This document shows, in pieces, positions 8,758 through 17,753 of a stretch of 64,000 nt of DNA. Source of the DNA: Pseudomonas lundensis (GTDB lineage Bacteria > Pseudomonadota > Gammaproteobacteria > Pseudomonadales > Pseudomonadaceae). The translations under genes and the position numbers were made by a program. The notes under the pieces were generated by a model. That model saw only the letters and a list, made by a program, of their open reading frames with translations, ran no database searches and was not told where the DNA came from. The stretch covers positions 62,001 through 126,000 of the forward strand of contig NZ_JYKY01000006.1 of the NCBI RefSeq assembly GCF_001042985.1, given 5' to 3'. Each line of letters opens with the position of its first letter. Position 1 is the stretch's first letter.

Positions 8758-9600
8758 TTACGTCTGTGGCACGGACGCCGCCTTGCTCATGTGCTTGACC
8801 GCACCACTGGCGATCAGCTCGGCCAGTTCGGCCACATCCAGCAGCGCGCACATGTGTTCGATCACGGTGCCCGCCAGCCATGGCCGCTGGCCACGCTGCG
8901 TGCGCCATTTGATTTCACTGGGGTCCAGGCGCAACGAACGGCTGACCTGATGCACCGCCAGCCCCCATTCGTAGCCCTGAACCGATATCACGTACTGCAA
9001 GCCTTCGCGGAAATCGTCGCGGTAGCGGTCGGGCATCACCCAGCGCGCCGTATCGAGCACTTTGAGGTTGCCACTCTGGCTCGGCAGAATGCCGAGAAAC
9101 CAGTCCGGCTGGCCAAATAGTGGCGTCAACTCACGCCCGGCCAGCGAATAAATCGAACCCAGGCACACCAGCGGCACGGCCAAGGTCAGCCCGGCCACAT
9201 CGAACAACAGGCACTCGAAGGGCTCGGCGGCCCAGGCCGGGCGCCCGTCGCTGTGCACGGGCGCCTGACCGCCCGGCGTAGCGGGCAGGTGCACCTGCAC
9301 CAACGGCTGGGCCACGGCGTCGGGCGTGTCGGCCACACTCGCCGCCTCGGCGGGCACGACGTCCGGCGCACGCAACGGCACCACCACCGCAGGCACCACC
9401 ACCGCATCGCGCACCTGCTCTTCGAGCACGGCGGCGGCAAAGTCATCGAGTTCAACCGGTTCGGCCACGGGCAACGGCGCGATCGGCTCTGGCTCGGGCT
9501 CGACCCACAACAGCTCTTGCGTGGCCTCTTGCAACAAACCGTCGAGGTACGACTGCAATGCCAATTGCGGACGCGTAGGAATCATTACAGGTTGCTTCAT
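8758..9600 (-). CDS. parP: ParP-type CheW-domain protein (chemotaxis array polar positioning)
   Basis: A 280-residue protein. About residues 1-130 are a low-complexity Pro/Ala/Val/Glu-rich stretch. The C-terminal part (about 135-275) is CheW-like: FECLLFDVAGLTLAVPLVCL, then LDTARWVMPDRYRD. The place between a ParA-family ATPase and cheW, followed by a DUF2802 gene, is that of parP in Vibrio. There ParP links ParC to CheA and keeps arrays at the pole. P. aeruginosa has an equivalent CheW-domain protein at the same place. The start is the ATG at 9600; the open frame extends four codons further to a poor GTG. The symbol is by synteny. Confidence 0.8.
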   Translation of the reverse strand: MKQPVMIPTRPQLALQSYLDGLLQEATQELLWVEPEPEPIAPLPVAEPVELDDFAAAVLEEQVRDAVVVPAVVVPLRAPDVVPAEAASVADTPDAVAQPLVQVHLPATPGGQAPVHSDGRPAWAAEPFECLLFDVAGLTLAVPLVCLGSIYSLAGRELTPLFGQPDWFLGILPSQSGNLKVLDTARWVMPDRYRDDFREGLQYVISVQGYEWGLAVHQVSRSLRLDPSEIKWRTQRGQRPWLAGTVIEHMCALLDVAELAELIASGAVKHMSKAASVPQT

Positions 9601-9643
9601 AACGTGACCCACATCCCGTACTCGCTCGCGTGGCCTTTGAAGG

Positions 9644-9671
9644 TTATCGGCCGTATTACTTTGTTACTTGA
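9644..9671 (-). promoter_or_regulatory. FliA (sigma-28) promoter upstream of parP-cheW-fipA
   Basis: On the minus strand TCAAG is followed 15 bases later by GCCGATAA, a full match to the -10 of flagellar sigma-28 promoters. It lies in the 84-bp gap between parC and parP, about 45 bp before the parP start, and the same pattern stands before fliC and cheA. Confidence 0.72.
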
Positions 9672-9684
9672 ATGCATGCGCACC

Positions 9685-10473
9685 TCAGGCCACCTGCGGC
9701 GACAGCTGGCGGCTGAGCAGGTGCTTGAGCAAGGCGCGATAGGCCACCACGCCCCGACTCTTGGGATCGAATTGCGACGGCGCAAGACCCGCCCGGCTCG
9801 CATCGCGCAAGCGCGTGTCCACGGGGATATAGCCTTGCCAGATGGTGTCGGGGTACAGATCGCGCAACACCCGCAACGTGCTCATGGACGCCTGGGTGCG
9901 GCGGTCGAACAAGGTCGGGACGATGCTGAACGGCAGCTCTTGCTTGCGCGAGCGGTTAATCATCGCCAGCGTGTTGACCATGCGCTCCAGGCCCTTGACC
10001 GCCAAATGCTCGGTCTGCACCGGGATCACCAACTGCTGGCTGGCCGCCAGCGCATTGACCATCAACACGCCCAACAACGGCGGGCTGTCGATGATCGCGT
10101 AATCGTAGTCTTGCCACAGCTGCGCCAGCGCGCGGGCGATCACCAGACCGAGGCCGCTCTGGCCCGGCGACTGACGCTCCAGCGTGGCCAGCGCCGTGCT
10201 CGACGGCAGCAGGGAAATATGGTCATTGCTGGTGGGCAGCAACAGTTGCCCCGGCAAGCCTTCAGGCACCTGCCCCTTGTGCAGGAACAGGTCATAATTG
10301 CTGTGCTCAAGGGCATCGGGGTCATAACCGAAGTAGCTGGTCATCGAGCCGTGGGGGTCCAGATCGACCACCACCACGCGCTTGCCCGCCTCGGCCAGCA
10401 AACCGGCCAGTGCAATGGATGTGGTGGTCTTACCGACGCCACCTTTTTGATTGGCTACTGCCCAGACTCTCAT
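9685..10473 (-). CDS. parC: ParA-family ATPase of the chemotaxis operon (ParC type)
   Basis: A 262-residue Walker-type ATPase with the deviant P-loop NQKGGVGKTTT at residues 8-18, DLDPHGSMTSYFGYDP as the A' region and YAIIDSPPLLG as Walker B. In polar flagellates the chemotaxis ParA homologue (ParC in Vibrio) dynamically marks the old pole and recruits arrays through ParP. Position after motD and before the ParP-type gene supports this rather than a plasmid-partition role. No parB gene or centromere-like repeat lies nearby. The symbol is given by synteny; in Pseudomonas it is often annotated only as ParA family. Confidence 0.83.
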   Translation of the reverse strand: MRVWAVANQKGGVGKTTTSIALAGLLAEAGKRVVVVDLDPHGSMTSYFGYDPDALEHSNYDLFLHKGQVPEGLPGQLLLPTSNDHISLLPSSTALATLERQSPGQSGLGLVIARALAQLWQDYDYAIIDSPPLLGVLMVNALAASQQLVIPVQTEHLAVKGLERMVNTLAMINRSRKQELPFSIVPTLFDRRTQASMSTLRVLRDLYPDTIWQGYIPVDTRLRDASRAGLAPSQFDPKSRGVVAYRALLKHLLSRQLSPQVA

Positions 10474-10524
10474 TAGCGTGTTCCTCCCGGCGGCAAAACG
10501 CCCTGGCCGAGAATTGGCATTCAG

Positions 10525-11415
10525 TTAAAGGGCCGGCGACGGAGAATTGACGGCATTCCCGCGAACCGACGGCGTTGATACCGGCGGTGCAGTTTGTGTG
10601 CCAGCCCGCTTCAAGGCCGCATCGGGCGTTGCATGCGCGGTTCCGGTACCGGTCAGGCTACGGCGCACATCCAGGTTGCGCGAGACCACCAACACCACCC
10701 GCCGGTTCAGCGCACGGCCTTCGGGGGTGGCGTTATTGGCCACCGGCTGAAACTCGCCATAGCCCACCGACGCCATGCGGGCCGGGTTGACCCCTTGCAT
10801 GGCCAGCATGCGCACGATGCTCGCCGAACGGGCCGACGACAGTTCCCAGTTGGTGGGGTACTGCGCCGTGCGGATCGGCAAGTCGTCGGTGAAGCCTTCG
10901 ACGTGAATCGGGTTATCGAACGGTTTGAGGATCGCCGCCACCTTGTCGATGATGCTGAACGCCACGTCGCTGGGCATCGCATCGCCGCTGCCAAACAGCA
11001 GGCTGGAGTTGAGTTCGATCTCGACCCACAGCTCATTGCCGCGCACGGTCAACTGGTTGGACGCAATCAGGTCGCCAAACGCCTGGGTGATGTCATCGGC
11101 GATGGTTTTCAGCGGATCGCGGGTGATCTGCCCCAGCCCGGCGTCCGTCTGGTCGCTGTCTTTGACCAGGGGCTTGGCCGGCTGGATGGTCAATGGCCGC
11201 TCTTCACCAATGGGGATGGGCTTGAGCGTGCGTTCGGCGTCGTTAAACACCCCCACCAGCGCCTGGGAGATGATTTTGTACTTGCCTTCGTTGATCGATG
11301 AGATCGAGTACATGACCACAAAAAACGCGAACAACAAGGTGATGAAGTCCGCGTAGGACACCAGCCAGCGCTCGTGATTGACGTGTTCTTCAGGCTGCCG
11401 ACGGCGACGGGACAT
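10525..11415 (-). CDS. motD: Flagellar stator protein MotD
   Basis: A 296-residue MotB-type stator subunit. It has a basic N terminus, one transmembrane helix (about residues 17-38) with the proton-carrying aspartate at Asp23 in WLVSYADFITLLF, and an OmpA-like peptidoglycan-binding domain (about 140-250) with HVEGFTDDLPI and NWELSSARS. A Ser/Pro/Thr-rich tail follows. With MotC it forms the second Pseudomonas stator, needed for swarming-type torque. It is placed directly after motC with a 15-bp gap, as expected for the pair. Confidence 0.95.
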   Translation of the reverse strand: MSRRRRQPEEHVNHERWLVSYADFITLLFAFFVVMYSISSINEGKYKIISQALVGVFNDAERTLKPIPIGEERPLTIQPAKPLVKDSDQTDAGLGQITRDPLKTIADDITQAFGDLIASNQLTVRGNELWVEIELNSSLLFGSGDAMPSDVAFSIIDKVAAILKPFDNPIHVEGFTDDLPIRTAQYPTNWELSSARSASIVRMLAMQGVNPARMASVGYGEFQPVANNATPEGRALNRRVVLVVSRNLDVRRSLTGTGTAHATPDAALKRAGTQTAPPVSTPSVRGNAVNSPSPAL

Positions 11416-11430
11416 AGCGCAAACTCTCCA

Positions 11431-12171
11431 TTAATCCATGAAGCCCTGAAGCTTCAACTCAATGGAACGCGGGTTCTCACCTTCGGCGATCGACAGGATG
11501 CCTTCGAGCAACATTTCGCGGTAACGCGACTGGCGCATGGCAATCGACTTCAGCTTGCTGGCAATGGGCAACAGAATCAGGTTGGCACTGGCCACGCCAT
11601 AGATGGTGGCGACAAAGGCCACCGCGATGCCGCTGCCCAACTGGGTCGGGTCGGCCAGGTTGCCCATCACATGGATCAAGCCCATCACCGCACCGATGAT
11701 GCCGATGGTCGGCGCATAGCCGCCCATGCTTTCGAACACTTTCGCGGCTTCGATATCGCGGCTTTCCTGGGTCATGAAATCGACTTCCAGAATGCTGCGA
11801 ATCGCTTCGGGCTCGGCGCCGTCCACCAGCAACTGCAAGCCTTTGCGCGAATAATCGTCGGGTTCGGCATCTGCCACGCCTTCCAGGCCCAGCAGGCCTT
11901 CCTTGCGCGCGGTGAGGCTCCAGTTGACGACGCGGTCCACGCCGCCCGCCAGGTCAATGCGCGGCGGGAAGAAGATCCACACCACGGTGTGCATGGCGCG
12001 CTTGAACGCGCTCAGCGGCGACTGCAACAACGCGGCGCCGATGGTGCCACCCAGCACGATCAGGGCCGCCGGGCCATTGGCCAGCGCGCCTAGGTGACCG
12101 CCTTCAAGGTAATTACCGCCGATGATGGCCACGAAGGCCATGATGATGCCGATCAGGCTCAGTACATCCAT
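11431..12171 (-). CDS. motC: Flagellar stator protein MotC
   Basis: A 246-residue MotA-type protein with four membrane helices, beginning [19 protein letters not shown]. The cytoplasmic loop and the proline-bearing C-terminal helices (YAPTIGIIGAVMGLIHVMGN) are typical. MotC with MotD conducts protons to turn the motor. The start ATG at 12171 overlaps the cheB stop codon (TGATG). A GTG three codons upstream also lies in frame but inside cheB. Confidence 0.95.
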   Translation of the reverse strand: MDVLSLIGIIMAFVAIIGGNYLEGGHLGALANGPAALIVLGGTIGAALLQSPLSAFKRAMHTVVWIFFPPRIDLAGGVDRVVNWSLTARKEGLLGLEGVADAEPDDYSRKGLQLLVDGAEPEAIRSILEVDFMTQESRDIEAAKVFESMGGYAPTIGIIGAVMGLIHVMGNLADPTQLGSGIAVAFVATIYGVASANLILLPIASKLKSIAMRQSRYREMLLEGILSIAEGENPRSIELKLQGFMD

Positions 12172-13316
12172 CAGTGACACGCCTCGACCAGGTGCTTGCC
12201 GATGTCATCCAGGCTGTACACCGCGTCCGCCAGGTTGGCTTTGACGATGGCCATGGGCATGCCGTAGATCACACAACTGGCCTCGTCCTGCGCCCAGACG
12301 TTGCTGCCGCCCTGCTTGAGCAGGCGCGCGCCTTCGCGGCCATCGGCGCCCATGCCGGTCAACACCACCGCCAGCACTTTGTCGCCGTAGGACTTGGCCG
12401 CTGAACCGAAGGTGATGTCCACACACGGTTTGTAGTTCAGACGCTCATCGCCCGGCAGGATACGTACCGCGCCACGCCCGTCGATCATCATTTGCTTGCC
12501 CCCCGGCGCCAGCAGCGCCAGGCCCGGACGCAGGATGTCGCCGTCTTCGGCTTCTTTCACACTGATGCGGCACAGCTTGTCCAACCGCTCGGCAAACGCC
12601 TTGGTGAACGCCGCAGGCATGTGCTGCACCAGCACGATGGGCGCCGGGAAATTGGCTGGCAACTGGGTCAATACCCGCTGCAAGGCCACCGGCCCACCCG
12701 TGGAGGTGCCAATCGCCACCAGTTTGTAGGCTTTGCGCTTGGGCGCTGGCGAGTTCGCGGTGGCCGCCGGGGCGGGCGCACTGCGGCTGGCAATCGGCGT
12801 GGTGCGGGTCGGTGCCGGGGTGGCAGGCGTGCCCGCTGGCGCAAAACCGCTGACCGACGGGCGCGGCGCGGGCGTCGGGGTGTGCGGCTGGGGTGCGCTG
12901 TAACTGGAAAAACGGCGGTTGCTGCGCGAGATGGTGTGCACCTTCTCGCACAGCAGTTGCTTGACCTTATCGGGGTTGCGCGAAATGTCTTCGAAGTTTT
13001 TCGGCAGGAAATCCACGGCCCCGGCGTCCAGTGCATCCAGCGTGACGCGGGCACCTTCGTGGGTCAGGGAAGAGAACATCAACACCGGGGTCGGACACTT
13101 TTGCATGATGTGACGCACGGCGGTAATGCCGTCCATCATCGGCATCTCGTAGTCCATGGTGATCACGTCCGGCTTGAGCGCCAGCGCCTGATCAATCGCC
13201 TCTTTGCCATTGGTGGCGGTGCCGATCACTTGAATCGTCGGGTCAGCGGACAGAATCTCCGAGACGCGGCGGCGGAAAAAACCAGAATCATCCACCACCA
13301 GGACCTTGACTACCAT
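12171..13316 (-). CDS. cheB: Chemotaxis response regulator / protein-glutamate methylesterase CheB
   Basis: A 381-residue two-domain protein. An N-terminal receiver ([20 protein letters not shown]) has its acceptor aspartate in [14 protein letters not shown] linker of about residues 140-190 is rich in Pro, Ala and Thr. The C-terminal methylesterase has the catalytic signatures AIGTSTGGP (Ser), LVQHMP (His) and GMGADG (Asp). CheB demethylates and deamidates receptors for adaptation. The start is the ATG at 13316; the longer open frame has no family similarity. It is longer than enteric CheB because of the linker. Confidence 0.95.
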   Translation of the reverse strand: MVVKVLVVDDSGFFRRRVSEILSADPTIQVIGTATNGKEAIDQALALKPDVITMDYEMPMMDGITAVRHIMQKCPTPVLMFSSLTHEGARVTLDALDAGAVDFLPKNFEDISRNPDKVKQLLCEKVHTISRSNRRFSSYSAPQPHTPTPAPRPSVSGFAPAGTPATPAPTRTTPIASRSAPAPAATANSPAPKRKAYKLVAIGTSTGGPVALQRVLTQLPANFPAPIVLVQHMPAAFTKAFAERLDKLCRISVKEAEDGDILRPGLALLAPGGKQMMIDGRGAVRILPGDERLNYKPCVDITFGSAAKSYGDKVLAVVLTGMGADGREGARLLKQGGSNVWAQDEASCVIYGMPMAIVKANLADAVYSLDDIGKHLVEACH

Positions 13317-13365
13317 AAACACTCCGTTAGGCGGCGCGGGACGCAACCGCCCCGCTCCACCAGAA

Positions 13366-15612
13366 TCAAATACGCCGTGCGGCGTAGCGTTTGAGCATGC
13401 TCGGCACATCCAGAATCAAGGCAATACGGCCATCACCGGTAATGGTGGCGCCCGACATGCCCGGCGTGCCCTGGAGCATTTTGCCCAACGGTTTGATGAC
13501 CACTTCTTCCTGACCGACCAACTGATCGACCACGAAACCGATGCGCTGCGTGCCCACCGACAGAATCACCACATGCCCTTCACGCTGCTCTTCGTGGGCA
13601 GCCGAAGCCACCAGCCAGCGCTTGAGGTAGAACAACGGCAGCGCCTTGTCGCGCACGATCACCACTTCCTGGCCGTCCACCACATTGGTGCGCGACAGGT
13701 CGAGGTGGAAAATCTCGTTCACGTTGACCAGCGGGAAGGCGAACGCCTGATTGCCCAACATCACCATCAGGGTCGGCATAATCGCCAGGGTCAGCGGCAC
13801 CTTGATCACAATCTTCGAGCCCTGGCCCAGGGTCGAATAGATGTTCAGCGAGCCGTTGAGCTGGGCGATTTTGGTTTTCACCACGTCCATGCCCACGCCA
13901 CGGCCCGACACGTCGGAAATCTCGGTTTTGGTCGAGAAGCCCGGCGCAAAAATCAGGTTGTAACAGTCGGACTCGCTCAGGCGATCGGCGGCGTCCTTGT
14001 CCATCAGGCCTTTCTTCACGGCAATGCCGCGCAGAATATTGGCGTCCATGCCTTTGCCGTCATCGGAGATGGACAGCAGGATGTGGTCGCCTTCCTGTTC
14101 GGCCGAGAGGATCACCTTGCCGCAACGGGACTTGCCTGCCGCTTCGCGTTCTTCCGGGGTTTCACAACCGTGGTCGACCGCGTTGCGCACCAAGTGGACC
14201 AGCGGGTCGGCCAGGGCCTCGACCAGGTTCTTGTCCAGGTCGGTTTCTTCGCCCACCAGCTCAAGGGTGATTTCTTTCTTGAGCTGACGCGCCAGATCGC
14301 GAACCAGCCGCGGGAAACGGCCGAACACTTTCTTGATCGGCTGCATCCGGGTCTTCATCACCGCGGTTTGCAGGTCGGCGGTCACCACGTCGAGGTTGGA
14401 CACTGCCTTGGACATGGCTTCGTCATTGCTGTTGAGGCCCAGGCGCACCAGACGGTTACGCACCAGTACCAACTCGCCGACCATGTTCATGATGTCGTCC
14501 AGGCGCGCCGTGTCGACCCGCACCGTGGTTTCTGCTTCCGAAGCCGCCGGTTTGTCCGGGTGGGCCGCTACAGCGCGGGCCGGGGCGACCGGGCGCGCTG
14601 CCGGTTCAGGCTTGCTTGCCACGGCGGCGGCCGCTGCAGGCGCTGGCGCGGGCTTGGTCGCAGCCGGCTGGGCAGGGACTTGCGTGAACGTGCCTTTGCC
14701 GTGCAACTCGTCGAGCAACGATTCAAATTCGTGGTCGGTGATGTGGTCCGGGTTGCCCGGTGCCGCATCAGCCGGCGCGGCAGCCGCTGGTGCCGCTGGT
14801 GCCGCAGGGGCAGAGGCATCCAGTGCATCGGCACTGAACGACCCTTTACCGTGCAACTGATCGAGCAAGGCTTCGAATTCGTCGTCGGTGATTTCGTTGC
14901 TGGCGGGCGCGGCCGGTTCCACCGGTTGAGCAGCGGGCGTCGCAGCCACGGCGTCCGGCGCAAACTGGCCTTTGCCGTGCAATTGGTCCAGCAGGGACTC
15001 AAACTCGGCGTCAGAAATATCGTCGCTGCCCGGGGCGGATGTCGCCGCCTGCTCAGGCGTGGCCACAGGCGTCGCCGCCCCGCCCGCTGCCGCTTGCGCC
15101 TTGACCGCATTGAGCGAGTCCAGCAACAGCTCGAATTCGTTATCGGTGATGTCACCGCTGTCTGCGGCCACCGGTTCTGGCGCAGGCGCCACGGCCACGG
15201 GCTCCGGGGCGGCGGGTGCCGCTGCGGGCTCGGCCAGGCGCGCCAGGGCAGCCAGCAACTCCGGCGTCGCGGCGGTGATCGGTGCGCGCTCGCGCACTTC
15301 ACTGAACATGCCGTTGACCGCGTCCAGCGCTTCCAGGATCACGTCCATCAGCTCCGAATCGACGTGTCGCTCACCCTTGCGCAGGATGTCGAACACGTTC
15401 TCGGCGATGTGACAGCACTCCACCAGCTCGTTGAGCTGGAGGAAGCCGGCGCCCCCTTTTACAGTGTGAAAACCGCGAAAAATTGCATTGAGCAGGTCGG
15501 CATCATCCGGTCGGCTTTCCAGCTCGACCAGTTGCTCGGACAACTGCTCTAGAATTTCGCCGGCTTCAACCAGGAAATCCTGAAGGATTTCTTCATCGGC
15601 GCCGAAGCTCAT
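13366..15612 (-). CDS. cheA: Chemotaxis histidine kinase CheA
   Basis: A 748-residue kinase. The P1 Hpt domain carries the phosphorylated His49 in [11 protein letters not shown] very long Ala/Pro linker (about 115-355) follows, holding four copies of a peptide like EFExLLDxLHGKG near residues 154, 198, 240 and 290. Then come the P3 dimerisation helices ([17 protein letters not shown]), the P4 ATPase ([29 protein letters not shown]) and the P5 CheW-like end. A classical P2 CheY-binding domain is not obvious; the repeats occupy its place. It starts behind a good AAGGAG site. A FliA-type promoter lies 76 bp upstream, inside cheZ. Confidence 0.97.
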   Translation of the reverse strand: MSFGADEEILQDFLVEAGEILEQLSEQLVELESRPDDADLLNAIFRGFHTVKGGAGFLQLNELVECCHIAENVFDILRKGERHVDSELMDVILEALDAVNGMFSEVRERAPITAATPELLAALARLAEPAAAPAAPEPVAVAPAPEPVAADSGDITDNEFELLLDSLNAVKAQAAAGGAATPVATPEQAATSAPGSDDISDAEFESLLDQLHGKGQFAPDAVAATPAAQPVEPAAPASNEITDDEFEALLDQLHGKGSFSADALDASAPAAPAAPAAAAPADAAPGNPDHITDHEFESLLDELHGKGTFTQVPAQPAATKPAPAPAAAAAVASKPEPAARPVAPARAVAAHPDKPAASEAETTVRVDTARLDDIMNMVGELVLVRNRLVRLGLNSNDEAMSKAVSNLDVVTADLQTAVMKTRMQPIKKVFGRFPRLVRDLARQLKKEITLELVGEETDLDKNLVEALADPLVHLVRNAVDHGCETPEEREAAGKSRCGKVILSAEQEGDHILLSISDDGKGMDANILRGIAVKKGLMDKDAADRLSESDCYNLIFAPGFSTKTEISDVSGRGVGMDVVKTKIAQLNGSLNIYSTLGQGSKIVIKVPLTLAIMPTLMVMLGNQAFAFPLVNVNEIFHLDLSRTNVVDGQEVVIVRDKALPLFYLKRWLVASAAHEEQREGHVVILSVGTQRIGFVVDQLVGQEEVVIKPLGKMLQGTPGMSGATITGDGRIALILDVPSMLKRYAARRI

Positions 15613-15623
15613 GTACGTGCTCC

Positions 15624-16412
15624 TTAGAATCCAAGACTTGAAAGCAAATCGTCTACATCGTCCTGACCGGACACGACGTCATCACGCTTATCGGCATGAA
15701 TCTGCGGACCTTCACCCTGCGCCAGGTTTTTTTGCGGATTATTTTCTGCCCGCAGTGCTTCGCGGTCATGCTCGATCCCTGCGAAACGGTCAACCTGACT
15801 GGCCATCAACACCAGTTTGAGCAGATTGCTTTCAACTTCAGTCACCAGCTGCGTGACCCGCTTGATCACCTGACCGGTGAGGTCCTGGTAATCCTGAGCC
15901 AGCAAAATGTCGTTCAGGTTGGCGGCGACCACGTGGCTTTCTTCTTCGCTACGCGTCAGAAAACCGTCAACCCGACGTGCCAGATCCCGAAACTCCTCGG
16001 CACTGAGCTCGCGACGCATGAAACGCCCCCACTCTGCGCTCAAGGTTTTGGCTTCAGCGCCCAAGCCATTGACCACGGGCGTGCTGTTCTCCACCAGGTC
16101 CATGGTGCGGTTGGCCGCCGCTTCCGTTAAGCGCACAACATACGACAAACGTTCCGTGGCATCCGTGATCTGCGACACTTCTTCGGCTTGCGGCATGTGC
16201 GGGTCAATGTGGAAGTTGACGATTGCACTGTGCAGCTCGCGCGTCAGCTTGCCGACTTCGCGGTACAGGCCCCGGTCGCGCGTCTGGTTCAATTCGTGAA
16301 TCAGCTGCACGGCGTCGCCAAACTGGCCTTTTTCAAGGCTGTCGACCAACTCGCGAGCATGTTTTTTCAAGGTCGATTCAAAATCGCCCTGGCTAGCCTC
16401 TTTATGCTCCAT
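15624..16412 (-). CDS. cheZ: Chemotaxis phosphatase CheZ
   Basis: A 262-residue largely helical protein with the CheZ active-site helix ILLAQDYQDLTGQVIKRVTQ, including the catalytic glutamine of the family. A C-terminal CheY-binding tail ends in SGQDDVDDLLSSLGF. CheZ dephosphorylates CheY-P. It lies 21 bp after cheY and 11 bp before cheA. Its last 90 bases also contain a FliA-type promoter for cheA. Confidence 0.95.
   Translation of the reverse strand: MEHKEASQGDFESTLKKHARELVDSLEKGQFGDAVQLIHELNQTRDRGLYREVGKLTRELHSAIVNFHIDPHMPQAEEVSQITDATERLSYVVRLTEAAANRTMDLVENSTPVVNGLGAEAKTLSAEWGRFMRRELSAEEFRDLARRVDGFLTRSEEESHVVAANLNDILLAQDYQDLTGQVIKRVTQLVTEVESNLLKLVLMASQVDRFAGIEHDREALRAENNPQKNLAQGEGPQIHADKRDDVVSGQDDVDDLLSSLGF
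15688..15714 (-). promoter_or_regulatory. FliA (sigma-28) promoter for cheA-cheB-motCD, inside cheZ
   Basis: The minus strand reads TGAAG, 14 bases, then GCCGATAA, about 76 bp before the cheA start. The -10 is a full match and the -35 differs by one base from the TCAAG seen before fliC. It overlaps codons at the end of cheZ. Confidence 0.6.
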
Positions 16413-16433
16413 AACGCCCCCGTGGCGAGTCGA

Positions 16434-16805
16434 TCAACCGATGCGTTCGAAGATTTTTTCGATCTTCTCTTTGAGTGCCAACGCAGTGAACGGTTTGACG
16501 ACATAGCCGTTAACACCGGCTTGCGCCGCTTCGATGATTTGCTCGCGCTTGGCTTCGGCCGTCACCATCAGCACGGGCATGTGCTTGAGTTTTTCATCCG
16601 CGCGCACGTGGCGCAGCAGATCGATGCCGGTCATGCCCGGCATGTTCCAGTCAGTCACCAGAAAGTCGATATGACCTTGATTGAGGATCGGTATCGCCGT
16701 GGTGCCATCGTCGGCCTCAACGGTGTTGGTGAACCCCAGGTCACGCAGCAGGTTTTTAATGATCCGCCGCATCGTCGAAAAATCATCAACGATGAGGATT
16801 TTCAT
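16434..16805 (-). CDS. cheY: Chemotaxis response regulator CheY
   Basis: A 123-residue single-domain receiver, [20 protein letters not shown], with the acceptor Asp52 in LVTDWNMPG and the conserved lysine in GYVVKPF. CheY-P binds FliM and FliN to change motor rotation. The ATG at 16805 matches the usual family start. However, the only good Shine-Dalgarno sequence (GGAGG at 16823-16827) is 17 bases away from it and only 5 bases from an in-frame TTG at 16817, so a four-residue longer form (LDKN before MKIL) is possible. The gene follows a REP-like element behind fliA. Confidence 0.95.
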   Translation of the reverse strand: MKILIVDDFSTMRRIIKNLLRDLGFTNTVEADDGTTAIPILNQGHIDFLVTDWNMPGMTGIDLLRHVRADEKLKHMPVLMVTAEAKREQIIEAAQAGVNGYVVKPFTALALKEKIEKIFERIG

Positions 16806-16890
16806 ATTCTTGTCCAATTCGACCTCCAAGCAGTCTTAAAACGCGTCCAGCACCTGGGCGCGCCATTCAATCAATTCAGTAAACCTTAAC

Positions 16891-16987
16891 CCTGTAGCCG
16901 CCACCACCGACTGCGACGCGGATGCAGCGACCGTCTGTGACAGAAGGTCTTGCGGCCTTATCGCAGCCTGCGGCAGCGGCTACAGGG
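16891..16987. repeat. REP-like imperfect inverted repeat between fliA and cheY
   Basis: The ends CCTGTAGCCGC and GCGGCTACAGGG are inverted copies about 75 bases apart, and the right half holds CAGCCTGCGGCAGCGGC. This is the look of Pseudomonas intergenic REP doublets (CTGTAGCCGCTGCC type). It fills most of the 183-bp gap between fliA and cheY. Confidence 0.6.
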
Positions 16988-17012
16988 GGTCAATCGTGTG
17001 GACGGCGGCGTC

Positions 17013-17753
17013 TCAGCGCGCTCGCCATTCCGCCAGGCGCCCGCGCAAACGCGCGGCACACTGGCTGTGTAACTGGCTGACACGCGACTCGCTCACGCCC
17101 AGCACCTCACCGATTTCCTTGAGGTTGAGTTCTTCGTCGTAGTACAGCGCCAGCACCAGCCGCTCGCGTTCCGGCAAGTTGGCAATGGCCTCGGCCAACG
17201 CGCCCTGAAAACGTTCGTCTTCCAGGTCGCGCGACGGCTCAAGGTGAGCACTGGCGCCGTCCTCGTGCAGCCCTTCATGCTCGCCGTCCTGCAACAGGTC
17301 GTCGAAGCTGAACAGGCGGCTGCCCAGGGTGTCATTCAAAATGGCGTAATAATCATCAAGGCTTAAATTGAGTTCGGCCGCAACTTCGTGATCTTTAGCG
17401 TCACAGCCGGTTTTTGCTTCAATTGCCCGAATTGCGTCGCTGACCATGCGCGTATTGCGGTGGACCGAGCGGGGAGCCCAGTCGCCCTTTCGCACTTCAT
17501 CAAGCATCGCGCCACGGATACGAATACCCGCGTAGGTTTCGAAACTTGCACCTTTGCTGGCGTCGTATTTGGTCGACACTTCGAGCAGGCCGATCATCCC
17601 GGCCTGAATCAAGTCTTCAACCTGCACACTGGCCGGCAGACGCGCCAGCAGGTGGTACGCAATGCGTTTGACCAAAGGGGCGTAGCGTTCGATCAGCTCG
17701 TACTGGCTGTCGCGCGATGACTTGCTGTACATGCGATAGCCGCTTGCTGTCAT
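17013..17753 (-). CDS. fliA: Flagellar sigma factor FliA (sigma-28)
   Basis: A 246-residue sigma-70-family factor with region 2 (RYAPLVKRIAYHLLARLP, LIQAGMIGLLEVSTKYD), region 3 (DHEVAAELNLSLDDY) and region 4 (NLKEIGEVLGVSESRVSQLH). FliA directs RNA polymerase to late flagellar promoters, here those of fliC, cheA and parP, and is held in check by FlgM until hook completion. Its ATG overlaps the fleN stop (ATGA). It is the last gene of the flhA-flhF-fleN-fliA group before the che genes. Confidence 0.97.
   Translation of the reverse strand: MTASGYRMYSKSSRDSQYELIERYAPLVKRIAYHLLARLPASVQVEDLIQAGMIGLLEVSTKYDASKGASFETYAGIRIRGAMLDEVRKGDWAPRSVHRNTRMVSDAIRAIEAKTGCDAKDHEVAAELNLSLDDYYAILNDTLGSRLFSFDDLLQDGEHEGLHEDGASAHLEPSRDLEDERFQGALAEAIANLPERERLVLALYYDEELNLKEIGEVLGVSESRVSQLHSQCAARLRGRLAEWRAR

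Noticed and set aside
9685..10473. ParA-family gene as part of a plasmid or chromosome partition locus
   Set aside because: There is no parB or repeated centromere-like sites, and it lies inside the chemotaxis operon next to a CheW-domain partner.
13306..15552. 748-codon plus-strand open frame opposite cheA
   Set aside because: Antisense shadow of cheA; low-complexity Arg/His/Gly composition and no start signals.
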